From contig NZ_OMOQ01000003.1 of the NCBI RefSeq assembly GCF_900302475.1, positions 248,001 to 312,000 of the forward strand: 64,000 bases of DNA. The letters are read 5' to 3'. A model generated the notes under the pieces. That model worked only from the letters and a program-made list of their open reading frames with translations. It was not told where the DNA came from and did no database searches. The stretch is from Defluviimonas aquaemixtae. Lineage in GTDB: Bacteria; Pseudomonadota; Alphaproteobacteria; Rhodobacterales; Rhodobacteraceae. Both the position numbers and the translations under genes were made by a program. This document shows, piece after piece, positions 28,274 to 37,248 of this stretch (within the stretch, counting starts at the first letter, position 1; each line of letters starts with the position of its first letter).

Positions 28274-29011
28274 ATGACCTACTGCGTCGGAATGCTACTC
28301 AATCGTGGGATCGTGTTCATGTCCGACACGCGGTCGAACGCAGGGATCGACAACATCTCCACCTTCTGCAAGCTTCACACGTGGAGCCTGCCGGGCAGCA
28401 GCGCCCTGACGCTCCTCACATCGGGGAACCTCGCGACCACGCAGGCGGTCGTCAGCCTTCTCGACGAGCGCTCGAAGGCGCAGGACCGGCGCGAGCCTAC
28501 CCTGCTAAAGGCCGAATCCATGTTTCAGGCCGCGCGCGTGGTCGCGAACACTTTGCACGAGGTGATTGACGAGCGCGGAAACCAGGGTCCGCAGTCCGAG
28601 GGCCCGTTCGCCGCGACCCTCATTCTTGGAGGTCAGATCAAACCGGGACCTTCCCGGTTGTTCATGATCTATCCCGAGGGCAACTTCATCGAGGCGGGGC
28701 CGGATACACCCTTCTTCCAGATCGGAGAGATGAAGTACGGTCGCCCCATCCTCGTACGCGCCTACGACCCGGGCATGAGCTTCGAAGACGCGATGAAGCT
28801 TCTGCTCGTCAGTTTCGATTCCACGCTGAAGGCGAATCTGACGGTTGGCGCGCCCTTCGATTTTCATATCTACGAAACCGATCGATTTGAAATTGGCCGC
28901 ACTGGCAGGATCGAATTGGAGGATCCCTATTTTCAGAGCGTTTCGAAGGGCTGGGGAGATGCATTGCGGTCAGCTCTCGACAGCATCCCGGCGTTTCGTT
29001 TCGATGCCTAG
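28274..29011 (+). CDS. Anbu, ancestral beta-subunit proteasome-like peptidase
   Basis: 245 residues from the ATG at 28274. After Met removal the N-terminus is Thr ('TYCVGM'), the predicted proteasome-type nucleophile, and 'GIVFMSDTRSNAGIDNIS' follows as in all Anbu/BPH proteins. Anbu forms open helical or ring-like assemblies of Ntn-hydrolase subunits. The neighbouring ATP-grasp, alpha-E and transglutaminase genes are the textbook Anbu operon. Proteolytic activity in this family has been hard to show, so the role may be peptide-specific. Confidence 0.92.
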   Translation: MTYCVGMLLNRGIVFMSDTRSNAGIDNISTFCKLHTWSLPGSSALTLLTSGNLATTQAVVSLLDERSKAQDRREPTLLKAESMFQAARVVANTLHEVIDERGNQGPQSEGPFAATLILGGQIKPGPSRLFMIYPEGNFIEAGPDTPFFQIGEMKYGRPILVRAYDPGMSFEDAMKLLLVSFDSTLKANLTVGAPFDFHIYETDRFEIGRTGRIELEDPYFQSVSKGWGDALRSALDSIPAFRFDA

Positions 29012-29030
29012 CCGACCGATCGAAGATGGC

Positions 29031-29052
29031 CCGTTTGGAAGGCGCCAAACGG
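29031..29052. terminator. Hairpin after the Anbu gene
   Basis: CCGTTTGG-AAGGCG-CCAAACGG, an 8-bp perfect stem with a 6-base loop 20 bp after the Anbu stop. No T-run follows on the + strand; a short A-run (29061-29065) would give a T-run for transcripts on the - strand. Confidence 0.45.
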
Positions 29053-29089
29053 CCGCCTCGAAAAAGACCTATGGTCATGACTTCGGCAA

Positions 29090-29611
29090 TGGGGCCGTCC
29101 TGGTCAAGTGGTGTTGGAAGAGCATGATCTATTGTCTGAAATGGCGTTCGTAGCGGCGCTTGTCGTATTTGACAGGCTTTCCACGAGACGTCCGCCCGAA
29201 GATACAGGGATTAATCCGTTTTTTCAGGACTTCACGGAGCCAGGTCGCGCAATAAGCCCGGTCAACCAGCAGTCATTGAAGCGATGGCCAGCGGTTCAGA
29301 AAAGCTGCCGCTCCGGTGTAATCGCAGAGTTGACGTTAAGTCATGTAGAACCTGATGGGGCGCTCGATGGTTTCGGTGACCGCGTGCAGCGTGGTGTTTA
29401 TGCCCCCCCATCGCTTCCAGCGGACGTAGAGAGACGTCGGTGGGCCATGCTCCTTCGGGGCCTCCCGCCACCCTATTCAGCTGCGATTGATGAAGATGAA
29501 ACCACTTAGCACGTGCCGGTCATCAACACGCAGCTTGCCATGGCTTTTAGGGAAGAAGCGCTGAAGACAGGTCATCTGCGCGTCCGTCAGCCGGCAAGGA
29601 TCAATCATCAT
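29090..29611 (-). mobile_element. IS5-family transposase remnant
   Basis: From ATG 29608 the minus strand reads 'RLTDAQMTCLQRFFPKSHGK' and 'VDDRHVLSGFIFINRS', the N-terminus of IS5-family (IS427-type) transposases, then hits a stop. Homology resumes in shifted frames with 'APKEHGPP' and 'YVRWKRWG'. Near the end it reads 'CIFGRTSRGKPVKYDKRRYER', followed by TAG at about 29139. The DDE centre (second Asp region) is missing. No terminal inverted repeats were identified. It is a dead element. Confidence 0.8.
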
Positions 29612-29977
29612 GAGGTATCCAAGCGGAGCCTGCTACATGCTGAAAGCCCAAAATCAATGGGTCCTGACCCTACGCCATAGGAGATTGCCAGGTTCGAAAG
29701 GATGAATTGCGCGCCTTGAGAATGATCCGAATCCAGCCAAACCCATCATGTTTCAGTCGTACCGGCGATTGCTTGCACCTCTTCGAATGCGCGCCAAGCT
29801 ACAAGAATCGCGCCACAATGAGGCAAGCCAATCGAAAATTATCTCATTTAGTCCAAACTCTTGCCCGACTGCCAGAATAGGTCGGCTGCTGAACATATGC
29901 GTTCAAGCAGGTGACTTGCTGCCGAAACCAGGAGCCGGGCCTGTTGCCGACGCAGATTTGAGCGAGCGTGAACGGCA
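29612..29977. other. Intergenic region upstream of the RTX/Hint gene
   Basis: About 365 bp between the IS5 remnant and the RTX/Hint gene. No coding segment was recognised. It is moderately AT-rich compared with the flanks and presumably contains the promoter of the RTX/Hint gene. Confidence 0.35.
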
Positions 29978-32308
29978 ATGCCTAACCACCAGGTTGAATT
30001 TTACAATGCCAATCCGGCGAACATCTTCACGACTTCTGTCGGAAGCATGTTCACGTGGACGGGACCTGCGACGGCTGACGGAAGTGCCACGATCACCGAT
30101 AACGAAACCGGCATCGGGGGGCAGACGCTTGACGACGACAGTGCCGGTGGCGAAACCGCGACCGCGACCGCGACAATCGGCGGGAACACGTCTACTGGGT
30201 CTACAGCCGACGCGGAACTCGTCTGGACGGTAAGGGACACGGTCACCGGCGCGACCTTCCAGGTCGCTCAGTTCCAGGTGGAAAACGGCGCGGCGGCGGG
30301 TTTCTACACGCTGTCCGAACAGCCGCTGATCGTGAACCGCGTCTACGAGGTTGTCGCCTACGACACCAACTCGAACGCCGATGCGGGCGATATCGCCTTC
30401 ACCTATGCGGATTTCGTGTCTCTCCCCCACGTCATTTCCGGAACAAGCGGCGATGACGTCATCGATTCCTCCTACGCTGGCGACCCGCACGGCGACATGA
30501 TCGACAGTGGCGCGGGCGCCGGGCCTTCGGGCAACGCAGATATCGTTGATGCGGGTACCGGGGACGACACCGTGGTTTCGGGCGCGGGCGACGACACCGT
30601 GACAGGCGGGTCGGGAAACGACTCGATCACCGGCGGCGCCGGGAACGACGTCATCTATGGCGACAGCAATGGCGCCACGTCCACTTCGGAAAATCTGAAC
30701 TGGGCGGGAAGCGGCGCCGACGAATCCAGCCTCGCGGCCGGGTTCACCCAGAACACGGGCGAGATGAACGTTTCGGTCTCATTCGCCAGCGACGGAGACA
30801 ACAACCCGCTCTATCAGGTCGAGAGCACCGACTCGATCTATGTCGGCAGCGGCGAGCCAATGAGCTCCTCGTCCAGCACCTATCTTTACGGCAACGGGCT
30901 GGGGGCCACGTCCACGACGACGATCAACTTCGCAGCCGCCCCCGGCAGCAACATGAGCGACGAGGTCCAGAACGTCGTCTTCCGGATCAGTGATATCGAC
31001 GCGTTCGATGGCAACCATCTCGATGTCGTGACCGTGAACGCCTACGACGCGAACGGTAATCCGGTCACCGTCACTATCACGCCAGGCAGCAATGACAGCC
31101 TGTCGGGCAACACGATCACGGCCGGCAACACGCTCGATTCCCCGAACCAGCTGGCCGGCTCGGCCCTGATCGAGATCGCGGGACCGGTGGCCTCGATCGA
31201 GATTATCTACAGCAATGCCGAGGACACGCTGACCGGTTCCTATACCGGCACCCATGCCATATGGGTCTCGGACATCCATTTCGACACGATCGTGCCGACC
31301 GACGGCGACGACGTGATCGACGGAGGCGCTGGCGACGATTTCATCGACGGTGAAGGCGGCGATGACACGCTGATCGGCGGGGTCGGGGCCGACATGCTTT
31401 CCGGCGGCGCCGGTAACGACAACCTGACCGTCGCCCAGGGCGATGTGGCGACGGGGGGTGACGGCGACGACGTCTTCACCTTGGCGGAACTTGGCGAAGC
31501 CGGGATGGCCGGCATTACCATTGTCGGCGGCGAAGGTGGCGAAACCAACGGCGATACGCTCGACTTCAATGGGCTCGTTGACCTGTCTACGTTGACGATC
31601 ACGAACTCCAACGATGCGGCTGGCGGTCTTAGCGGCACCGTCCAAATGTACGACGGCACGCTGGTCAGTTTCTCCAATATCGAGAACATTATCTGCTTCA
31701 CTCCCGGCACGCGGATCCTGACCGAGCGTGGAGAGCTCCCGATTCAGTTCCTGCGTCAGGGCGATATGGTCGTGACCCGCGACAATGGTTTGCAGCCAAT
31801 CCGGTGGATCGGAAGCTCCCTCGTGCCTGGCACGGGCAAGTTCGCTCCGATCGCGATCGACACCAACGTACTTAGCGATGCGAAACGACCGCTTCTGGTG
31901 TCGCCGCAGCACCGAATCCTCATTCAGGACCTTCGTGCCGAATTGATGTTTGACGACCCCGAAGTGCTTGTGTCTGCGGCCCACATGGTAGACGGCGTGT
32001 ATGTCAGCAGGAGGCCGTGTCCGCTCGTCACGTACATCCATATAATGTTCGATCAGCACGAGATTATTTACGCCGAGGGTGCGGCCACCGAGAGCTTCCA
32101 CGTAGCGGATGCGGGCCTCGCGGCGCTCAGCGATCAGGCACGCGAGGAGATGTTCGACGTCTTTCCGCATCTGCGCGGCGACATCAGCCTTCACGGTGCC
32201 ACCGCGCGCCGGTGCCTGAAGCGCTACGAGGCCGAGGCGCTGCTTCGGGACAACAATCGCACGCGTCCGCGGCGCGCAACTCGTTTGCAGGCCACAGCTG
32301 CCGCGTGA
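29978..32308 (+). CDS. RTX calcium-binding protein with C-terminal Hint domain
   Basis: 776 residues, no Sec signal. Residues about 150-235 and 445-500 contain RTX nonapeptides of the GGxGxDxhx type ('GAGDDTVTGGSGNDSITGG', 'GAGDDFIDGEGGDDTLIGG'), which fold into Ca2+-binding beta-rolls after export. From Cys573 ('CFTPGTRILTERG') to about 740 runs a Hint_2 (hedgehog/intein-like) domain. RTX-Hint proteins are common in Rhodobacterales and are usually exported by type I secretion. The Hint domain may self-cleave or attach the protein to the surface. No HlyB/HlyD genes are in this window. The start codon is not backed by a strong ribosome-binding site. Confidence 0.85.
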   Translation: MPNHQVEFYNANPANIFTTSVGSMFTWTGPATADGSATITDNETGIGGQTLDDDSAGGETATATATIGGNTSTGSTADAELVWTVRDTVTGATFQVAQFQVENGAAAGFYTLSEQPLIVNRVYEVVAYDTNSNADAGDIAFTYADFVSLPHVISGTSGDDVIDSSYAGDPHGDMIDSGAGAGPSGNADIVDAGTGDDTVVSGAGDDTVTGGSGNDSITGGAGNDVIYGDSNGATSTSENLNWAGSGADESSLAAGFTQNTGEMNVSVSFASDGDNNPLYQVESTDSIYVGSGEPMSSSSSTYLYGNGLGATSTTTINFAAAPGSNMSDEVQNVVFRISDIDAFDGNHLDVVTVNAYDANGNPVTVTITPGSNDSLSGNTITAGNTLDSPNQLAGSALIEIAGPVASIEIIYSNAEDTLTGSYTGTHAIWVSDIHFDTIVPTDGDDVIDGGAGDDFIDGEGGDDTLIGGVGADMLSGGAGNDNLTVAQGDVATGGDGDDVFTLAELGEAGMAGITIVGGEGGETNGDTLDFNGLVDLSTLTITNSNDAAGGLSGTVQMYDGTLVSFSNIENIICFTPGTRILTERGELPIQFLRQGDMVVTRDNGLQPIRWIGSSLVPGTGKFAPIAIDTNVLSDAKRPLLVSPQHRILIQDLRAELMFDDPEVLVSAAHMVDGVYVSRRPCPLVTYIHIMFDQHEIIYAEGAATESFHVADAGLAALSDQAREEMFDVFPHLRGDISLHGATARRCLKRYEAEALLRDNNRTRPRRATRLQATAAA

Positions 32309-33293
32309 TGCGAATCTTCGGCCCCCAAGCATACGGCCGCGAATTAACGCGATTTCTAGAGTCGTGCTTGCGCTTCCCTTGATTGACACGCCGGATTGCA
32401 AAAGCTCTTCAACTCCCGGAGCTCGCAGATCCTGCAACTGCGCGTCTGGGCGCGTGCGCACTATTTCTCGTTGGATTGGTGCAAACATCGGTATAGACGG
32501 CAATGGCCGAACTCGATTGCGGCATTGACGGCTGACGCTTCGACATTGCCGGTTCAGCGTGACCCGCGGCGGATGCGGGCATAGCGCGCGACGCCAGTCA
32601 GTGCACGCTGCGCCACACTTCCTGAATGCGGTGGAACTTGACGCGTTCCGGGCGAGGTTCAGCCAGTGGTTTCGCATGAACTGCTGGAAAAGCTGGCTGT
32701 GCTGGCAGTCCCGGGCTATCCGGTCACAGCCCAAAAAGCCTGTTTGCAGGGAAATTACAGGGAAATGGGCGCGTTTTTCGGACCTGCGCGACGATTTCCG
32801 CGCTGATTAGTCACGCTGTTGCAATGCGTTGCGAGGCCTTTCCCTGCGCGCCATAACAGGGAACTGAAATTGCCAGATCAGGGAAATTTTCAGGGAAGAA
32901 CAGGGAACAGAACAGGCAAAACAGGGAACCACGTGGCCGTGCACCTACCACCGGTCGCGGTCATCCCCGGGATGGATACTAGATATGATGACTGGTGGCG
33001 TGAGCTCTTGTTCCGTTCTTAACGGATCAATTCTAAGCTGATGCAGACGATCTGGTGAACTCCCCCGCGCAAGGCGCCGCAGAGTAAGCCGCCCCCGGAA
33101 CCGGTAATCACCTCGGGACGACCCGGGCGGACAAGGTCACTCCGACGAGGACTGACCATCCCGATGGGATCCCACCCGGTCCGCCCCCTGTCACAAGGTT
33201 GCGGCACGAATTCCACAGTGAGCGCCCTTCACGGGCATCCAGAGATTTGTCCGGTCGGAACACGGTCTGGACATCGAAAAAAGGAAGACAGCA
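32309..33293. other. Long intergenic region with short repeats, no gene recognised
   Basis: Nearly 1 kb between the RTX/Hint gene and the ParB-methylase pseudogene. I found no recognisable coding segment on either strand. The middle part has seven copies of CAGGGAA (listed separately). It lies next to mobile-element genes and may be debris of an insertion. Confidence 0.45.
32747..32928. repeat. Cluster of seven CAGGGAA heptamers
   Basis: Same-strand copies begin at 32747, 32758, 32857, 32879, 32891, 32901 and 32922. Spacing is irregular (10 to 99 bp), so this is not a simple tandem array. It could be a protein-binding cluster or the end of a mobile element. Confidence 0.6.
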
Positions 33294-34592
33294 ATGTCTT
33301 ACACCATCAAAGAGATCGCGGTGGGCGATCTGACACCTTGGTCGAAGAACGCCCGGACCCATTCGAAGAAGCAGCTCCGCCAGATCGGCGAGAGCATCCG
33401 GACGTTCGGCCTCACCAACCCGGTGCTGACCGACGCGACGAACACGATCCTCGCCGGTCACGGCCGGGTCGCGGCGGCGAAGCTCATCGGCATGAGCCAT
33501 GTTCCTTGCGTCCGGCTCGAGCACATGACACCGGGTCAGAAGCGGGCCTATGTGCTCGCCGACAACAAGCTCGCTGAATCCCGGCTGGGACGAGGAGTTG
33601 CTGGCCGAGGAGTTGCAGGCGCTGATGGGCATCGAAGATCTCGGCTTCGGCATCGGGATGACGGGCTTCGAGCTCGGCGAGATCGACACGGTGATCACCG
33701 GGCTCTCTATCGAGGAGCCGGGCGATCCGGAGGATGATGTCCTGCCGGCCGCAGCCCCGCGTCGGGTTCATCCGGGCGATGTCTGGCAGCTCGGGCGGCA
33801 TCGGCTGGTCTGCGGCGATGCGCTCGATCCGGGTGTGGTGGCGACGCTGATGACGGAGGAGCAGGCGCGAATGGTCTTCTCGGACCCGCCCTACAACGTG
33901 AAGATCGACGGCCATGTCGGCGGGTCGGGGAAGATCAGGCACCGCGAGTTCGCCATGGCCTCGGGTGAAATGACGGTTGGCGAGTTCACCGGATTTCTCA
34001 CGCGCGCGTTACGCAACATGGCCGAGCACAGTATGGACGGCTCGATCCACTTCCTCTGCATGGACTGGCGCCACATGGGCGAGATGCTGGACGCGGGGCA
34101 GGCGGTCTACGGCGAGTTGAAGAACCTGTTCGTCAGGGCCAAGGACAATGGGGGCATGGGCACCTTCTATCGCTCACGCCACGAGCTGATCTTTGCATTC
34201 AAGAAGGGCGAGGCCCCCACGTCAACACCTTCGAACTTGGTCAGCATGGCCGCTACCGCACTAATGTCTGGCAATACCGGGGCGTGAACACGATGCCGGC
34301 GGGCCGGATGGAGGAACTGGCGCTGCACCCGACCGTGAAGCCGGTGCAGATAATCGCCGACGCGATCCGCGACGTCTCGGGGCGCGGCGAGATCGTGCTC
34401 GATCTCTTCGGAGGCTCCGGCTCGACCCTGATCGCGGCCGAGAAGACCGGGCGGCGAGGATACCTCACCGAGCTCGACCCGATCTACTGCGACCGGATCC
34501 TCACGCGCTGGGAGGCTTATGCGAAGGATGAGGCCGAGCGCCTAGTCTGCGGCTGGCCGCAACCACTCGACCGGTTGGAGGCGGCGGACTGA
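33294..34592 (+). pseudogene. ParB-like nuclease domain-DNA methyltransferase, frameshifted twice
   Basis: The N-terminal ParB/Srx-like domain ('VGDLTPWSKNARTHSKKQLRQ', 'ILAGHGRVAAAKLIG') is joined to an amino-methyltransferase (N6/N4, beta class) with catalytic 'DPPYNV' and SAM motif 'VLDLFGGSGSTLIAAE'. The frame breaks near 33583 (homology resumes as 'NPGWDEELLAEELQ') and again at a C5 run at 34214-34218, where one extra C would restore 'APHVNTFELGQHG'. Fusions of this type belong to phages and integrative elements and methylate element or host DNA. With two frameshifts it is probably inactive, unless these are sequencing errors. Confidence 0.82.
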
Positions 34593-34630
34593 GCGGGCAG
34601 GGGAAGGGCAGGCCATCCCGGGCGCTCACC

Positions 34631-35317
34631 ATGCGTCCGGGCTACGATGTGGGCTACGGCAAGCCGCCTGAGGGGGCGCGCTTCAAGCCGGGCCAGCCCG
34701 GCAATCCCCGGGGCAGGCCGAAGGGCGCGAAGAACCGGAGGCCGGCGCTGCACGAGGAACGGATGAAGGCGATCATCCTCGACGAGGCGTATCGGACGAT
34801 CACGGTCCGGGATGGCGACCGCAACGTTACCGTCCCGATGGCGCGGGCCGTCATCCGGTCGCTTGCCGTCAATGCCGCGAAGGGCCAGCACCGGGCCCAG
34901 CGGCTCTTCGCGGAACTCCTCTTGTCGACCGAGAACGCCAACCGCGCCGTGCACGACGATTGGCTTGAGACGGCCATCAGCTACAAGGTCGAATGGGAGG
35001 TCGAACTCGAGCGCCGGACCCGGCTCGGCATCACCGACCTGCCCGAGCCGCTGCCGCATCCCGACCATGGCCTCATCGACATGGCAATGGGCACCGCACG
35101 GATCGTCGGGCCCTCGACGAAGGAAGAAAAGGCCAAAGGGGACCGGTTCGTTGCGCGGAGAGCCGACTTCAGAGAAGAGGTCAACGAGTTGACGAAGATG
35201 CTCAAGGCGGAGACCAAGCCCAACATGCGCCGGATCCTCTCCGACGACATCGCGCACGCCGAGAAGATCATCGGCATCATCGACGGCGCGCTTAGCGGCA
35301 AGCCGGTGAGGGGTTAG
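34631..35317 (+). CDS. DUF5681 domain protein, mobile-element associated
   Basis: 228 residues. The N-terminal 'VGYGKPPEGARFKPGQPGNPRGRPKGAKN' region (positions about 7-35) is the DUF5681 signature: Gly/Pro/Lys-rich and probably DNA-binding. The rest is helical and charged, without motif. Such proteins sit beside ParB-methylases and terminases in prophages and integrative elements, as here 38 bp after the methylase. It seems intact while its neighbour is broken. Function is unknown. Confidence 0.75.
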   Translation: MRPGYDVGYGKPPEGARFKPGQPGNPRGRPKGAKNRRPALHEERMKAIILDEAYRTITVRDGDRNVTVPMARAVIRSLAVNAAKGQHRAQRLFAELLLSTENANRAVHDDWLETAISYKVEWEVELERRTRLGITDLPEPLPHPDHGLIDMAMGTARIVGPSTKEEKAKGDRFVARRADFREEVNELTKMLKAETKPNMRRILSDDIAHAEKIIGIIDGALSGKPVRG

Positions 35318-35603
35318 GGTGGGCTCGTAGCCGCCAAGCGGCGGTGTAGCGGTCGCCGTCGACTTGGCTCCATCTTGCCGTCACTCGGAGACATTGACCG
35401 GTTCACCTTTCGCTGCGACGCAGCTTTCGCATTGCTGCCGTTCGTGAACTGCGCAGGATTTCACAGATTTCATAACGGCAGCGCGAAAAAGCATTCCAAT
35501 CGCTAAAATGAGCCTGTTCACGGCTCTACCGAGCAAGTTGTCATGAGCTGGGTTGTTGAGCCGGACGGCAGAAACGCCCGGTCCATTTAGCTGAGTCTCT
35601 CAA

Positions 35604-36416
35604 TTACCAGACGATCCATTCACCCGAGGGACGTGTCCATGCGGATGTCGCCGGCGCCTCTGTAAAGACATCGCTCAGAGGCGCCATATGGTCTGGGTTG
35701 GAATGGAATCGTGCCATTCCCTCGGCGTCCATCCAGACGTCTACGCCGAGTATCTCCATCGACGGCGGCTGGCCGAGTTGAGGCAATGCCATGTAGATTT
35801 CGTGCGATATCATCCCCTCCAGACGCGCGGCATTAATCGTGTCGTTGGCCATCTGGTTGAAGCCTGCCAGCGCCGCTTCGCGCGACTTGGCCATGCCGCG
35901 CAGCAGACCGACGCAGCAAGGCTCGCGTCCGGCAGGAACAGGCAGATTATATGCGGCGAAGTCCGCCGCCTTGCCCCAAAGATCCCGCTGCGGCTGACCA
36001 TCAAAGATCATCCCGCCGCCAGCCTGCACCTCTGCACCGGAAAAGAACTTGTCAAAGCCTTCGCGCGAGTTCCACAAGTCCATGATCAAGAGTTCGGTTG
36101 CGTCGCCATCGGTGTCGCCGATCGGCACATAGACGTTGTGGCTAAGGTCGCCCAATGCGCGTGCTGCAGCGACGCCATCGGGGTTGCCGGCGGTCATATT
36201 ATGTGTCGTGCGACTGTCCTCCCACGTCGGAGGCTTCAAAGCGCCACGAATAGTCAGCAGAAAAATGTCGTCAATTTTGGTCATCGGAATGTTCCTGTGT
36301 TGGGAAGAGTTTGCTTGAGACTGTGCGGTGCCGCTCAGTGCTACGATCGGCAGCCAGGCGAGGCCGGACGCTGTGACTTGTCGTCGGGAGAACGTCGTTT
36401 TGTCGAATCGGTCCAT
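35604..36416 (-). CDS. Secreted protein with dimeric alpha-beta barrel (antibiotic-monooxygenase-like) repeats
   Basis: 270 residues from the ATG at 36416. The N-terminus 'FSRRQVTASGLAWLPIVALSGTAQ' looks like a Tat-type signal (R-R followed by a hydrophobic stretch), giving a periplasmic protein. Two similar ferredoxin-like halves are visible (about 45-145 and 150-265), each containing an '(N/H)xVY/IYM' strand and 'DLW/DVWMDAEGM' segment, as in ABM/dimeric alpha-beta barrel proteins. The substrate is unknown. It is divergent from a TetR-family gene, which is probably its regulator. Confidence 0.65.
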   Translation of the reverse strand: MDRFDKTTFSRRQVTASGLAWLPIVALSGTAQSQANSSQHRNIPMTKIDDIFLLTIRGALKPPTWEDSRTTHNMTAGNPDGVAAARALGDLSHNVYVPIGDTDGDATELLIMDLWNSREGFDKFFSGAEVQAGGGMIFDGQPQRDLWGKAADFAAYNLPVPAGREPCCVGLLRGMAKSREAALAGFNQMANDTINAARLEGMISHEIYMALPQLGQPPSMEILGVDVWMDAEGMARFHSNPDHMAPLSDVFTEAPATSAWTRPSGEWIVW

Positions 36417-36530
36417 GGCGATGCCCTCGGTCGTTTCTCGAATAGGGGGCACGCTAAGGGGCATGAAAATATGATCAAGAACATATACTCAGCCCTGCTA
36501 GTTTTGGGGAATCAAACGGAAAGGACGCCC

Positions 36531-37139
36531 ATGCCGTATTCTTCAGAGCACAAGAATGAGACCCGAGAACGTATCCTTCGCAGCGCGCGGCACTTGTTCA
36601 ATCGGAAAGGCTTCGTGGCAGTGACGGTCGGCGAGGTAATGAAGGAGTCGGGCCTGACCCACGGTGGATTCTATAATCACTTCCGGTCAAAGGAAGAGCT
36701 TTACGCCGAAGCGATCATGCAGTTCGGGCGCAATGATCCGCCAGAACACTGGCAGACGCTTGGCTTTGACGGCACCGCAGAAGGCGAGCGTTTGGCGCGG
36801 CTGATTGTCGACGCCTATCTTTCGCGCGAGCATCTCGACGACCGCGACGGTTCCTGCCCGATGGTTGGTCTGCCCAGCGACGTGGCACGGGGCGGGAGCA
36901 AGCTGAAATCCGCGTTTCAACAAGTCCTAGAAATGATGGTGGGCGTCTTCGAAGCCGGAATGCCGCATGACAAAGTCCCGACACGCGAGCGGGCCATTTG
37001 CATGGTGGCATTATGCGTTGGAGGCATGGTTCTGGCGCGCGCGGTCGAAGACGAGAGTTTGGCGGACGAGTTACGGAATACAGTGCGTAAACGGGCAAAT
37101 ACTCAGTTCAGCCCAACACCCGAGGCACGTACGAATTGA
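36531..37139 (+). CDS. TetR/AcrR-family regulator
   Basis: 202 residues from the ATG at 36531 (GGAAAGGA upstream). Helix-turn-helix 'ILRSARHLFNRKGFVAVTVGEVMKESGLTHGGFYNHFRSKEELY' lies at about 15-60, C-terminal TetR_C domain with 'GCxMVGLPSDVARG'-like segment. It lies divergent from the monooxygenase-like gene, with 114 bp between starts. A weak inverted repeat ATATG-N8-CATAT is centred there (36469-36486). It probably represses that gene in response to a reactive or aromatic compound. Confidence 0.82.
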   Translation: MPYSSEHKNETRERILRSARHLFNRKGFVAVTVGEVMKESGLTHGGFYNHFRSKEELYAEAIMQFGRNDPPEHWQTLGFDGTAEGERLARLIVDAYLSREHLDDRDGSCPMVGLPSDVARGGSKLKSAFQQVLEMMVGVFEAGMPHDKVPTRERAICMVALCVGGMVLARAVEDESLADELRNTVRKRANTQFSPTPEARTN

Positions 37140-37248
37140 AACGCCAGAAACTGTTGCGCCACCGATATGGCATTGCTTTTTTTTCAATTGCCTGGCCCAA
37201 GCAAACAGGACGAAGCCGCCGTTTGCAGGTTGCGCGTGGCAGTAACGA

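Noticed and set aside
32747..32928. CRISPR array
   Set aside because: The repeats are only 7 bp and irregularly spaced with no cas genes.
35331..35344. CCGCC-AAGC-GGCGG hairpin after the DUF5681 gene as terminator
   Set aside because: Only 5 bp of stem and no T-run; such hairpins are expected by chance at this GC content.
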